Below are positions 47,648 to 58,819 of a DNA stretch of 64,000 nt, piece after piece; position 1 is the stretch's first letter; every line of letters starts with the position of its first letter. The stretch is from Pseudidiomarina sediminum DSM 21906. Its GTDB lineage: Bacteria; Pseudomonadota; Gammaproteobacteria; Enterobacterales; Alteromonadaceae. Under the pieces are notes generated by a model. It saw only the letters and a list, made by a program, of their open reading frames with translations, searched no databases and had not been told where the DNA came from. The position numbers were made by a program, and so were the translations under genes. The stretch covers positions 1,288,376-1,352,375 of the forward strand of contig NZ_KE383983.1 of assembly GCF_000423165.1 (NCBI RefSeq), written 5' to 3'.

Positions 47648-47994
47648 TGACCATTTATATTGTACAAACCCATGCGCCTGAACACCCATCGAGTTGGCAC
47701 GGTCAGGACATGCTATTGGCACTTGCGACCTTGGAGCTTAATCCACAACTGGTGTTGCTTGGTGATGCGCTTGATCATTGGCGCGTCAGCAAAGACGTCG
47801 TGCGCCATAACCGTTCGCTGCAAAAGCGCTACGGTCTTCTTGAGCTGTATGATTGCCCGGCCCCCCTACTTGCAAGCGATCCATTAACGGCTGAAACCGG
47901 TAATGCTGACGATTGGATTGGTGATTATCACCCACTCACCTACGCTGATATCGCCGCCCGTCTCGCGCTTAGCGATAAAGTGATGAGGTTTTAA
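47647..47994 (+). CDS. tusC: Sulfurtransferase complex subunit TusC-like
   Basis: A 115-residue protein in the middle of the tus operon, with the DsrF-like fold inferred from position. It begins MTIYIVQTHAPEHPSSWHGQDMLLALATLEL, unlike the usual enterobacterial N-terminus, and ends ALSDKVMRF, which resembles TusC ends. Cys residues are present at YDCPAP, but the family role of TusC is structural. It overlaps tusD by one base, and tusB starts 4 nt later. Divergent from E. coli TusC, so the assignment rests mainly on context. Confidence 0.8.
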   Translation: MTIYIVQTHAPEHPSSWHGQDMLLALATLELNPQLVLLGDALDHWRVSKDVVRHNRSLQKRYGLLELYDCPAPLLASDPLTAETGNADDWIGDYHPLTYADIAARLALSDKVMRF

Positions 47995-47998
47995 CGCC

Positions 47999-48313
47999 AT
48001 GCAGGACCACACCATTAAACGCGCCTTAATTACGCTCCGAAACTGGCCTTTAAGTCACGCTGATCAAGCGTTGTTGGCTGCGACAGCAAGCCAACAAGAG
48101 GTAGTGCTGATCGTCAGTGAGCACGCTTTGTCAGCCATGCTAGCAAACCCCGATACGTTTGCCGAACTCGACTACCCATGCTACGTCTTGCAAACCGAGT
48201 TAGCCTTGCATACCTCGGCGTCACTGCCCGCCTATGTAATGCAGCTGAGTGACAGTAGTTGGGTGGAGTTAACCTTGGCCTCAGGCCCCGTAACTTTTTT
48301 AGGTCAGTCGTAA
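47999..48313 (+). CDS. tusB: Sulfurtransferase complex subunit TusB-like
   Basis: A 104-residue protein in the tusB position, between tusC and tusE. DsrH-like fold; the central AATASQQEVVLIVSEHALSAMLAN stretch near residue 30 and a C-terminal SWVELTLASGPVTFLG are visible. It completes the TusBCD heterohexamer that hands sulfur to TusE. Sequence conservation of TusB is low, so this call depends on the operon. The ATG at 47999 follows tusC by 4 nt; tusE follows after 3 nt. Confidence 0.8.
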   Translation: MQDHTIKRALITLRNWPLSHADQALLAATASQQEVVLIVSEHALSAMLANPDTFAELDYPCYVLQTELALHTSASLPAYVMQLSDSSWVELTLASGPVTFLGQS

Positions 48314-48316
48314 GCT

Positions 48317-50311
<1,995 letters not shown>

Positions 50312-50322
<11 letters not shown>

Positions 50323-51649
50323 CGTCACCTCGTTGCCAGTCGCTGCTCGCGTCTTGCTGCTGCAGCCACTCAAGCTTGGCGCGCAGTTGCTTTTCAAGAC
50401 CTCGGTCACTGGGCTGATACAATTGCACAGCACTTAACTGGCTTGGCAGGTAACGCTCACCGGCAACCACCGCATGCGGATAATCATGGGCGTAACGGTA
50501 ATCAGCGCCAAAACCTTCTTGCTTGTGCACTTGCGTTGGAGCGTTGCGAAGATGATGCGGCACTGGCGCATCAGGGTAATCGGCAGCCAACTTTTTAGCC
50601 GCATTAAAGGCTTGATAGACAGAGTTACTCTTGGCCGCTAAGGCACAATAGACCAGCGCTTGCGCGATCGCCCGCTCGCCCTCTGCAGGGCCCACGCGAT
50701 GAAAGGTATCCCACGCATTCAACGCCAGTTGTAAGGCGCGTGGATCAGCATTGCCAATGTCTTCAGAGGCAATCGCCAAGAGCCGCCGGGCCACAATTAA
50801 CGCATCCCCGCCGCCATGCAAGATGCGCGCGTACCAATACAGCGCACCATCTGGCGACGAGCCGCGCACCGACTTATGCAGCGCTGACAGTAAATCGTAA
50901 TAAACATCGCCCTGCTTATCATATCCGGCATGTTTACCGCCGATAGCTGCCACCACGGTATCACGCGTCAGTTCACTCCCGTCGGCAATCGCATCGGTGC
51001 TAATCTCAAGGTAATTCAGGGCACGCCGGGCATCGCCACCGGCCGCGTAAACCAAATACTCAAGCGCGTCCTCCGCAAACCTCAACTGACGTTCCCCTAA
51101 CCCGCGCTCGCTATCGGCCATCGCTTTTTCGAGGAGCTGGCGAATCACCGCATCGTCGAGCGCCTGTAAACGGTAAACACGGGCACGGGACAACAACGCG
51201 CCATTCAGTTCAAAGGCGGGGTTTTCCGTAGTCGCACCAATAAAGATCACGGTGCCATCTTCAATATGGGGTAAGAAGGCATCTTGTTGGCTTTTATTAA
51301 AGCGATGCACTTCATCAACAAACAACAAGGTACGACGTCCCTGCTGCTGATTTTCTTTGGCTTGCGCGATGGCGGCGCGGATTTCTTTGACGCCAGAGGT
51401 CACCGCGCTAATGCGTTCTAATGCCGCAGCACCGGACTGGGCAATAATCTCTGCCAAGGTGGTTTTGCCGGTTCCTGGCGGCCCCCACAGGATCATTGAA
51501 TGCAGCTGGCCGGCCAAAATGGCTTCACGCAGCGGCTTGCCCGGACCTAGCAAATGTTCTTGTCCCCAGTAGTCCTCTAACGTCAAAGGCCGCATACGAG
51601 CGGCCAATGGACGAAAATCAGGTGCGAAATCGAAGCTTTGCGTTTGCAC
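50312..51649 (-). CDS. rarA: Replication-associated recombination protein RarA (MgsA)
   Basis: AAA+ ATPase of 445 residues acting at stalled replication forks. Visible motifs: [14 protein letters not shown] near residue 57 (Walker A), [20 protein letters not shown] near 108 (Walker B), [22 protein letters not shown] near 138 (sensor 1), then a C-terminal clamp-loader-like region with YRYAHDYP near residue 390. The start is GTG at 51649, preceded by TAGG. lolA lies 6 nt upstream. The conserved order lolA-rarA-serS matches E. coli, with crcB added. Confidence 0.96.
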
Positions 51650-51655
51650 GTTAAC

Positions 51656-52303
51656 CTACAGTTGTGGTTCGGCCCGCTGATCATCCACCATGGCATCAGC
51701 AGGAATTTGATAGCTAAATGTGGTGTACGGCAGCGCTAAGTTCATTGCCACCTCAGCCAACTGGATCTGCGTTTGTTGGCCTTGACCATCGGTCAGGACG
51801 ACTGACTCAAGCTGGCCTTGTTCCGCCCCAAAGGTTAGCGTCAGCTGCTGTTGTTGCGCCGCATTCGCGGTGGGCGCCAAGGTATAACTTTGCCCGTCTT
51901 GGCTAACCTCATAATCGGCCCACGCAGTAGCTTCAGCGTCGAGCAAGAGTAAAAATGGGCTTTGCCCCGCCGCAGAGTGCTGATCCGAAATCGTCACTTG
52001 TTCGACAAAGGCATCAAAGTAATACACCGCAACCCCATCGGCCACCAAGGTCAGTTCATCAGGCGCCTCACTTTGCCAGTAAAACTTGTTTGGCCGCGCC
52101 ATCGCAAGTTCACCTTCGAGAGTTTGAATCACCTCACCATCAGCGCCCACCACTTGCTGCTCAAAGCGCGCTTGTAAGGTGCTGATAGGCGCCAACTGTT
52201 CTTGTAATGCCTGTTTCGCTGATGGCGTAGTCGCAGCCATTGCGCTCGCTGAAGCGAACATACCGGTTGCTAGACATACCCCGGACAACAACATTGCTTT
52301 CAT
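51656..52303 (-). CDS. lolA: Outer-membrane lipoprotein carrier protein LolA
   Basis: Periplasmic lipoprotein chaperone of 215 residues that receives lipoproteins from LolCDE and passes them to LolB. N-terminal signal peptide (residues 1-23, AMLLSGVCLATGMFASASAMA). The mature domain shows ISTLQARFEQQV near residue 40 and GELAMARPNKFYWQSEAPDE near 63, as in LolA. The ATG at 52303 (AAGGAA six nt upstream) was chosen over an upstream in-frame start that overlaps ftsK. The gene lies 10 nt after ftsK and 6 nt before rarA; stop codon TAG. Confidence 0.93.
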   Translation of the reverse strand: MKAMLLSGVCLATGMFASASAMAATTPSAKQALQEQLAPISTLQARFEQQVVGADGEVIQTLEGELAMARPNKFYWQSEAPDELTLVADGVAVYYFDAFVEQVTISDQHSAAGQSPFLLLLDAEATAWADYEVSQDGQSYTLAPTANAAQQQQLTLTFGAEQGQLESVVLTDGQGQQTQIQLAEVAMNLALPYTTFSYQIPADAMVDDQRAEPQL

Positions 52304-52313
52304 ACTAAATTCC

Positions 52314-54761
52314 TTAATCTCGCGGAGGTCGTGGCGCAAGCACGTCACGTTGACCATTGCTCGCTGCACTACTAACGACACCGCTCATTTCCATTTGTTC
52401 CACGATACGCGCCGCGCGATTGTAACCAATTCTGAATTTACGCTGCACGCTCGATACTGAAACGCGCTGGGTCTCAGTAACAAAGGCAACCGCCTCATCA
52501 TAGAGCGGATCACTCTCGGCGTCGTCACCTTCAAGGGTTTCGCCCGGCAGTAAGGTATCTTCTGTCGGGTCACCATTCAAAATTTCATCCAAGTAATTCG
52601 GTTTGCCACGCTTCTTCCAATCGGCGACCACGGCATGCACTTCATGATCGTCCACAAAAGCACCATGAACCCGCGTCGGCACACCGCTGCCTGGAGGTAA
52701 GTACAACATATCACCTTGGCCTAAGAGCTGATCTGCGCCGGGTTGATCCAAAATCGTCCGTGAGTCAATTTTTGACTGGACTTGGAAGGCAATTCGGGTC
52801 GGAATGTTGGCTTTAATTAAGCCGGTGATCACATCTACTGACGGACGCTGTGTTGCCAAAATCAAATGAATTCCCGCAGCACGCGCTTTTTGCGCAATAC
52901 GCGCAATCAACTCTTCAACTTTTTTACCGACAATCATCATCATGTCGGCAAACTCATCAATGACCACCACAATATTCGGTAAGGTTTCCAGCACTGGCGG
53001 CATCTCGTCCATCGAGTCGCCCGGTTTCCACAGTGGGTCACGCAAAGGTTCACCCTGCTCCGCCGCGTCACTCACTTTGGCGTTATAACCTTTAAGGTTC
53101 CGCACCCCTAAGGCCGACATCAGCTTGTATCGGCGTTCCATCTCACCAACACACCAACGTAATGCATTGGCGGCATCTTTCATGTCGGTTACGACTTCAG
53201 TCAACAAGTGTGGAATGCCTTCGTACACGGACAGTTCCAACATTTTCGGGTCAATCATGATCAAGCGAACTTCTTCTGGCGTGCTCTTATACAGCAAGCT
53301 CAGGATCATCACGTTCACCCCGACCGATTTCCCTGAACCAGTGGTACCGGCAACCAGCAAGTGTGGCATCTTCGCTAAATCAACGATCACAGGTTGACCA
53401 GAAATACCTTTACCCAGCACCATAGTGGTCGGCGCAGGACTTTGTTGGAACGCATCGCAACTGATCACTTCGCTAAAGAACACGGTTTCACGGCTCTTGT
53501 TCGGTAACTCTAGACCCACGTAGGATTTACCCGGAATAACTTCCACGACCCGGACTGAGGTGGCCGAGAGCGAACGTGCAATATCTTTATCGAGGTTCGA
53601 AATTTTGGAGACTTTCACCCCTGGCGCGAGGTCAAGCTCAAAGCGCGTGATGACCGGCCCCGGCTGCACGTTGGCAACTTTCACTTCAACGCCGAAGTCT
53701 TGCAACACCGCCTCAACGGTTTGGCTGATCTGCTCAAGTTCTGCAGGGGTCAAAGGGTTGCCAGTTTGCGCCGGCTTATCCAACAAGGCAATCGATGGCA
53801 ACGGGTCAATCGGGGCAGCTGGCGTTTCATCAATAGCGCTGTTGTCGCTGTCCTGGCCCTGTACCTCAGCTACAGGTGTTGCCGAAGCAACTGGTGCGGC
53901 AGGCTTGGCAACTTCAGGTTCATGCGCAGGCTCAGGCATGTCGTCTGACAAGATAGGCTCGACGCGCGCCTGCGCATCGCGGCTTTCAACCTCAGCAAAA
54001 ACGCCGAGATCTGGCTCCACGGGTTCATCATCGGCACTAATAGCCAAGTCCAAATCAACCTCAGGCTCTTGTTCGTCCTTACTTGGGAACACCTTTAATT
54101 TGCGGCGTTTTTTACGGCGTTCGCTGGCGCTTGCCACAGCAGTTTCTGGTGCAGTTTTGCCATCAGGCCGTTCTTGCCGTACAAAGCGTAACACCCGCTC
54201 ATACAGCCACTGGGTGCCTTGAATGGTGACTTCGCCCAGCTTATCTGCCAACCAAACCCACGAAATACCGGTAACTAGCGTTAAACCCGTACACAAAAAC
54301 GTTAGCAGTAACAAGGTGGTGCCGATCAAATTGAAGTACGGTAGCAATGAACTACTGATCACATCACCGACCACACCGCCAGCGGAAAACGAATACAACG
54401 CCGAGAAGTTCAGCGACGCCAACGCAGACGCCCCGACCAAAGTTAGAATAAGACCGATGAGGCGCAATCCAAGCGCCAAGTAATCTAGCTCAAGCAGGCG
54501 ATGAGGCTGACGAAACATGACATAGCCAAGCCCTGCGAGTCCAAACGGAATGGCATAAGCGACAAAACCGAAGGCAAACAATAAGGCATCGGCAAACCAA
54601 GCCCCAATCGCGCCTGCGGCATTTTCGATGGAACCTTGATAGCCGGTTTGCGACCAGCTTGGGTCTGCTGGATTAAAGCTTACCAGCGCCAAGAAAAGGA
54701 AAATGGCAAAAGCGCCGCATAGAATCAAGCCGACTTCGAGAACGCGTTGCGCACCGCTCAT
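52314..54761 (-). CDS. ftsK: DNA translocase FtsK
   Basis: Septal DNA pump of 815 residues (shorter than E. coli FtsK 1329 because the linker is short). The N-terminal part has four to five membrane helices (about 1-190). A Pro/Glu-rich linker of about 110 residues follows (residues 225-340). The motor has Walker A GTTGSGKS near residue 472 and Walker B VVVIDEFADMM near residue 600. The C-terminal winged-helix gamma domain (RVSVSSVQRKFRIGYNRAARIVEQME near 765) reads KOPS and activates XerCD. ATG at 54761. lrp lies 135 nt upstream and lolA 10 nt downstream. Confidence 0.97.
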   Translation of the reverse strand: MSGAQRVLEVGLILCGAFAIFLFLALVSFNPADPSWSQTGYQGSIENAAGAIGAWFADALLFAFGFVAYAIPFGLAGLGYVMFRQPHRLLELDYLALGLRLIGLILTLVGASALASLNFSALYSFSAGGVVGDVISSSLLPYFNLIGTTLLLLTFLCTGLTLVTGISWVWLADKLGEVTIQGTQWLYERVLRFVRQERPDGKTAPETAVASASERRKKRRKLKVFPSKDEQEPEVDLDLAISADDEPVEPDLGVFAEVESRDAQARVEPILSDDMPEPAHEPEVAKPAAPVASATPVAEVQGQDSDNSAIDETPAAPIDPLPSIALLDKPAQTGNPLTPAELEQISQTVEAVLQDFGVEVKVANVQPGPVITRFELDLAPGVKVSKISNLDKDIARSLSATSVRVVEVIPGKSYVGLELPNKSRETVFFSEVISCDAFQQSPAPTTMVLGKGISGQPVIVDLAKMPHLLVAGTTGSGKSVGVNVMILSLLYKSTPEEVRLIMIDPKMLELSVYEGIPHLLTEVVTDMKDAANALRWCVGEMERRYKLMSALGVRNLKGYNAKVSDAAEQGEPLRDPLWKPGDSMDEMPPVLETLPNIVVVIDEFADMMMIVGKKVEELIARIAQKARAAGIHLILATQRPSVDVITGLIKANIPTRIAFQVQSKIDSRTILDQPGADQLLGQGDMLYLPPGSGVPTRVHGAFVDDHEVHAVVADWKKRGKPNYLDEILNGDPTEDTLLPGETLEGDDAESDPLYDEAVAFVTETQRVSVSSVQRKFRIGYNRAARIVEQMEMSGVVSSAASNGQRDVLAPRPPRD

Positions 54762-54896
54762 AGTTCGTTCCCCTGTCGTGAGTGTCGTTGCATGCTGCTA
54801 CTGGTCATGTCGTGTCCCTGTCTACCTATTTCTTATAATGCTGCAGCTAGTGTAGCGCGTCAGCGCAATAGATTCAGCTGTTTTGCGAGGTCTTTG

Positions 54897-55388
54897 CTAA
54901 CCTTTTATCAGTACTTTATTGGCGTTTTTCACTTCTTCCATCACCACATAGGTGCGTGACTCATTCACCCCAGGCATGGTCAACAAGGTTTCGCCGAGCA
55001 ACTTCCGATAGGACGGCATGTCGGGCACCCGTGCTTTAATCAGAAAATCAAAGTCGCCGGCCACCAAGTGGCACTCGAGAATTTCCGGAGTTTTACGCAC
55101 CGCTTCACTAAACTCAGCGAAGGAGTCTGACGACGTCCGCGTTAAGGTGATTTCGACGAAGACCATCAAGTTGGCACCCAACTTACTTGGGTTAATACGC
55201 GCATGATAACTTTCAATCACACCTTCGTGCTCAAGCTTACGCACGCGCTCGTTACAGGCCGATGGACTAAGCCCTACCCGCTGCGCTAAGGCAACATTGC
55301 TCAAGCGCCCTTCATCTTGCAATAAGCGCAAGATCTTTCGGTCGATTCTATCGATAGTGATATGTACGGGCTCTTCGGCATTAAACAT
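54897..55388 (-). CDS. lrp: Leucine-responsive regulatory protein Lrp
   Basis: Global regulator of 163 residues, close to E. coli Lrp (164). N-terminal HTH at residues about 12-60 (IDRIDRKILRLLQDEGRLSNVALAQRVGLSPSACNERVRKLE); C-terminal RAM ligand-binding domain with GDFDFLIKARVPDMPSYRKLLGETLL near residue 110. Lrp controls amino-acid metabolism, and here it is divergent from ald, so a role in alanine catabolism is likely. The location upstream of ftsK is the same as in E. coli, where trxB is divergent from lrp; ald is added between them here. ATG at 55388. Confidence 0.96.
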   Translation of the reverse strand: MFNAEEPVHITIDRIDRKILRLLQDEGRLSNVALAQRVGLSPSACNERVRKLEHEGVIESYHARINPSKLGANLMVFVEITLTRTSSDSFAEFSEAVRKTPEILECHLVAGDFDFLIKARVPDMPSYRKLLGETLLTMPGVNESRTYVVMEEVKNANKVLIKG

Positions 55389-55401
55389 ATGATTTCACCA
55401 A

Positions 55402-55435
55402 ATTATAAAGCATTAACCGTAGTATATGCGGTAAA
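55402..55435. promoter_or_regulatory. Candidate Lrp operator and lrp promoter in the lrp-ald gap
   Basis: A minus-strand TATAAT (55402-55407) is a candidate -10 for lrp. Just upstream is an imperfect dyad TTAACCGTA-GTATA-TGCGGTAAA (55413-55435; 7 of 9 positions symmetric), a size and AT-rich centre compatible with an Lrp site. It could control both lrp and ald. Confidence 0.4.
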
Positions 55436-55475
55436 CACGCATAAAAAAAGTACGAAACACGATAATGATTTCGCC

Positions 55476-55481
55476 TATAAT
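55476..55481 (+). promoter_or_regulatory. Candidate -10 for ald
   Basis: TATAAT at 55476-55481, with start codon about 52 nt downstream. It lies in the middle of a short dyad CGCC-TATAATT-GGCG. No convincing -35 at 17 nt (TACGAA region), which suggests activator dependence. Confidence 0.5.
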
Positions 55482-55532
55482 TGGCGCCTTAAAATGAATG
55501 TTTCACTGAACAACAACAACGGGACGTAATCC

Positions 55533-56660
55533 ATGCTAATTGGTGTACCTAAAGAAATTAAAAACCACGAGTATCGTATCGGCCTAACCCCAGGCTCTGT
55601 ACGTGAGTATGTTGCGCATGGCCATTCGGTGATGGTCGAACATGATGGCGGTGCTGCCATTGGTTTTACCAACGAAGACTATGAACTCGCGGGTGCTACC
55701 ATCGTTGCTGATCCGGCAGAGATTTTTGCCAAAGCAGACATGATCATTAAGGTAAAAGAACCACAGCCTAATGAGTGCGTCCAGTTACGTGAAGGCCAAA
55801 TCCTTTACACCTATTTGCACCTTGCGCCAGATCCAACGCAAACAGAGCTGTTAGCGAAAGCAGGCGTGAGCGCGATCGCGTATGAGACAGTGACAGACCG
55901 TAATGGCGGTTTGCCACTATTAGCACCGATGAGTGAAGTTGCTGGTCGTATGTCAATTCAAGCCGGTGCGCACAACCTGGAAAAAGCCAATGGCGGTAGT
56001 GGCGTATTGCTTGGTGGTGTACCAGGTGTTGAGCCAGGTAAAGTACTTATCATCGGTGGCGGTAACGTCGGTACACAAGCAGCGAAAATGGCTGTTGGTC
56101 TTGGCGCTGAGGTCACTATTTTGGATCGTTCATTGCCACGTTTACGTCAACTCGACGATATCTTCGCTGGTCGTGTGAAAACCGTTTACTCTACTGTTGA
56201 TGCGGTCGACAAATTCTCACGCGAAGCTGACGTTGTGGTCGGCGCGGTATTGATCCCAGGCGCTGCAGCGCCGAAATTGTTATCACGTGAAAACTTGAAG
56301 AACATGAAACCTGGTTCTGTCGTGGTTGACGTAGCAATCGACCAAGGTGGCTGTTTTGAAACCTCACGTGCGACCACGCACCAAGATCCGACCTATGTGA
56401 TCGATGACATCGTGCATTACTGTGTTGCGAACATGCCAGGTGGTGTTGCCCGTACTTCTACCATCGCATTGAACAACGCAACCTTGCCATTCGGTATCGC
56501 GCTCGCGAACCACGGCCTAAAAGCGATGGAAAACAACGAGCACTTGCGCAACGGTTTGAACATGCACAAAGGTAAGATTACTTACAAAGCAGTACATGAT
56601 GACCTTGGCGAGAAGCTTGGTTTGGATTACCAAGATCCGCTGGAAGCAATTCGCAGCTAA
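55533..56660 (+). CDS. ald: Alanine dehydrogenase
   Basis: NAD-dependent enzyme converting L-alanine to pyruvate and ammonium, 375 residues. Features: [20 protein letters not shown] at the N-terminus, catalytic Lys in MIIKVKEPQ near residue 75 and His in LHLAPDP near residue 96, the Rossmann motif [10 protein letters not shown] near 176, and [15 protein letters not shown] near 270. It provides carbon and nitrogen from alanine, likely imported by AGCS or NSS symporters, and is divergent from lrp, its likely regulator. The ATG has GGGAC upstream. A strong terminator follows, so it is monocistronic. Confidence 0.97.
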   Translation: MLIGVPKEIKNHEYRIGLTPGSVREYVAHGHSVMVEHDGGAAIGFTNEDYELAGATIVADPAEIFAKADMIIKVKEPQPNECVQLREGQILYTYLHLAPDPTQTELLAKAGVSAIAYETVTDRNGGLPLLAPMSEVAGRMSIQAGAHNLEKANGGSGVLLGGVPGVEPGKVLIIGGGNVGTQAAKMAVGLGAEVTILDRSLPRLRQLDDIFAGRVKTVYSTVDAVDKFSREADVVVGAVLIPGAAAPKLLSRENLKNMKPGSVVVDVAIDQGGCFETSRATTHQDPTYVIDDIVHYCVANMPGGVARTSTIALNNATLPFGIALANHGLKAMENNEHLRNGLNMHKGKITYKAVHDDLGEKLGLDYQDPLEAIRS

Positions 56661-56686
56661 AGCAATCTTTACAGCACGCCCTTATC

Positions 56687-56713
56687 GAGACCCGCACAAA
56701 GTTTGCGGGTCTC
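56687..56713 (+). terminator. Intrinsic terminator after ald
   Basis: A 10-bp stem GAGACCCGCA/TGCGGGTCTC with a 7-nt loop, followed by TTGTTTG. It is 26 nt after the ald stop and ends the transcript before trxB. Confidence 0.88.
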
Positions 56714-56782
56714 TTGTTTGCGGCCATTGGAAAACCTACAATCGATCCCCATAACAAAAACATGTTGCGACTAACTTTATAA

Positions 56783-57759
<977 letters not shown>

Positions 57760-57760
<1 letters not shown>

Positions 57761-58494
57761 TGGTCATTCGTTTGCAGGCTCAGGATGTGCGCTTCCCGCC
57801 TCCTGAGCTTGCGCTTAAAGAACCCAATGGACTGCTCGCGGTCGGCGGTGATTTACGCCCTGAACGCCTGCTAAACGCCTATCGAAACGGTATTTTCCCT
57901 TGGTTTGCCGAGGGTGACCCCATTCTTTGGTGGAGCCCAGATCCACGCGCGGTATTCACCCCGCAAAGCTTACATGAAAGTCGCTCGATGCGGCGGTTTC
58001 GACGGCAGACGCAACTCACCGTGACTCTGAATCACGACTTTGCACAAGTGATTGCCAAATGCGCTGAGGTTCACAGTCATGGCGAGGGTACTTGGATCAC
58101 CCCGGCCATGGCGCAGGCCTATGCTGAGCTGCATCGATTAGGCTATGCTCATTCGATAGAAGTCTGGGACGACACGACCTTAGTTGGCGGCATGTATGGC
58201 ATTGGCATGGGCCAAGTATTTTGTGGTGAGAGTATGTTCCATACCCGTACCAACGCCTCAAAATTAGCCTTTTTAGTCTTTGCCGAACACTTCTTTGCCG
58301 CTGGCGGACAATTGCTCGACGCACAAGTACCGAACCCACACTTGGAACGCCTTGGCATGATGACCTTGCCGCGCCCGCAATTTTTGCATTTTTTGCAGCG
58401 GCAACAGCAAAACGGCGGAACAATCCCTAAGGAATTCTGGCAATCCCGCTGCTTATCAACAAATCGAGTGGCAATTAACGACGAAAACAGCTAG
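57760..58494 (+). CDS. aat: Leucyl/phenylalanyl-tRNA-protein transferase
   Basis: Attaches Leu or Phe to proteins with N-terminal Arg or Lys, creating primary N-degrons for ClpS-ClpAP. It has 244 residues. Conserved features: FPPPELALKEPNGLLAVGGDL near residue 10, YRNGIFPWF near residue 40, WWSPDPRAVF near 55, and GESMFHTRTNASKLAF near 155. Its start overlaps the trxB stop by one base. infA follows after 91 nt. With clpA and clpS nearby, the whole N-degron pathway is encoded in this region. Confidence 0.96.
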
Positions 58495-58552
58495 AATTCT
58501 GACCACTTTTTTCAGGCGTTCGCTGACAGCTCGGTGAGCACACAACGCTTGA

Positions 58553-58804
<252 letters not shown>

Positions 58805-58819
58805 TGGCTGCGCTGCCGT

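Noticed and set aside
53560-54222. A 220-codon ORF on the plus strand
   Set aside because: It is fully antisense to ftsK, whose linker has low-complexity sequence that keeps the opposite frame open. The translation is rich in Ser/Ala/Gly without domain motifs.
55533-56660. ald as a recently transferred gene
   Set aside because: Although it interrupts the E. coli trxB-lrp junction, its codon use and base composition look like the neighbours and no mobile-element traces flank it.
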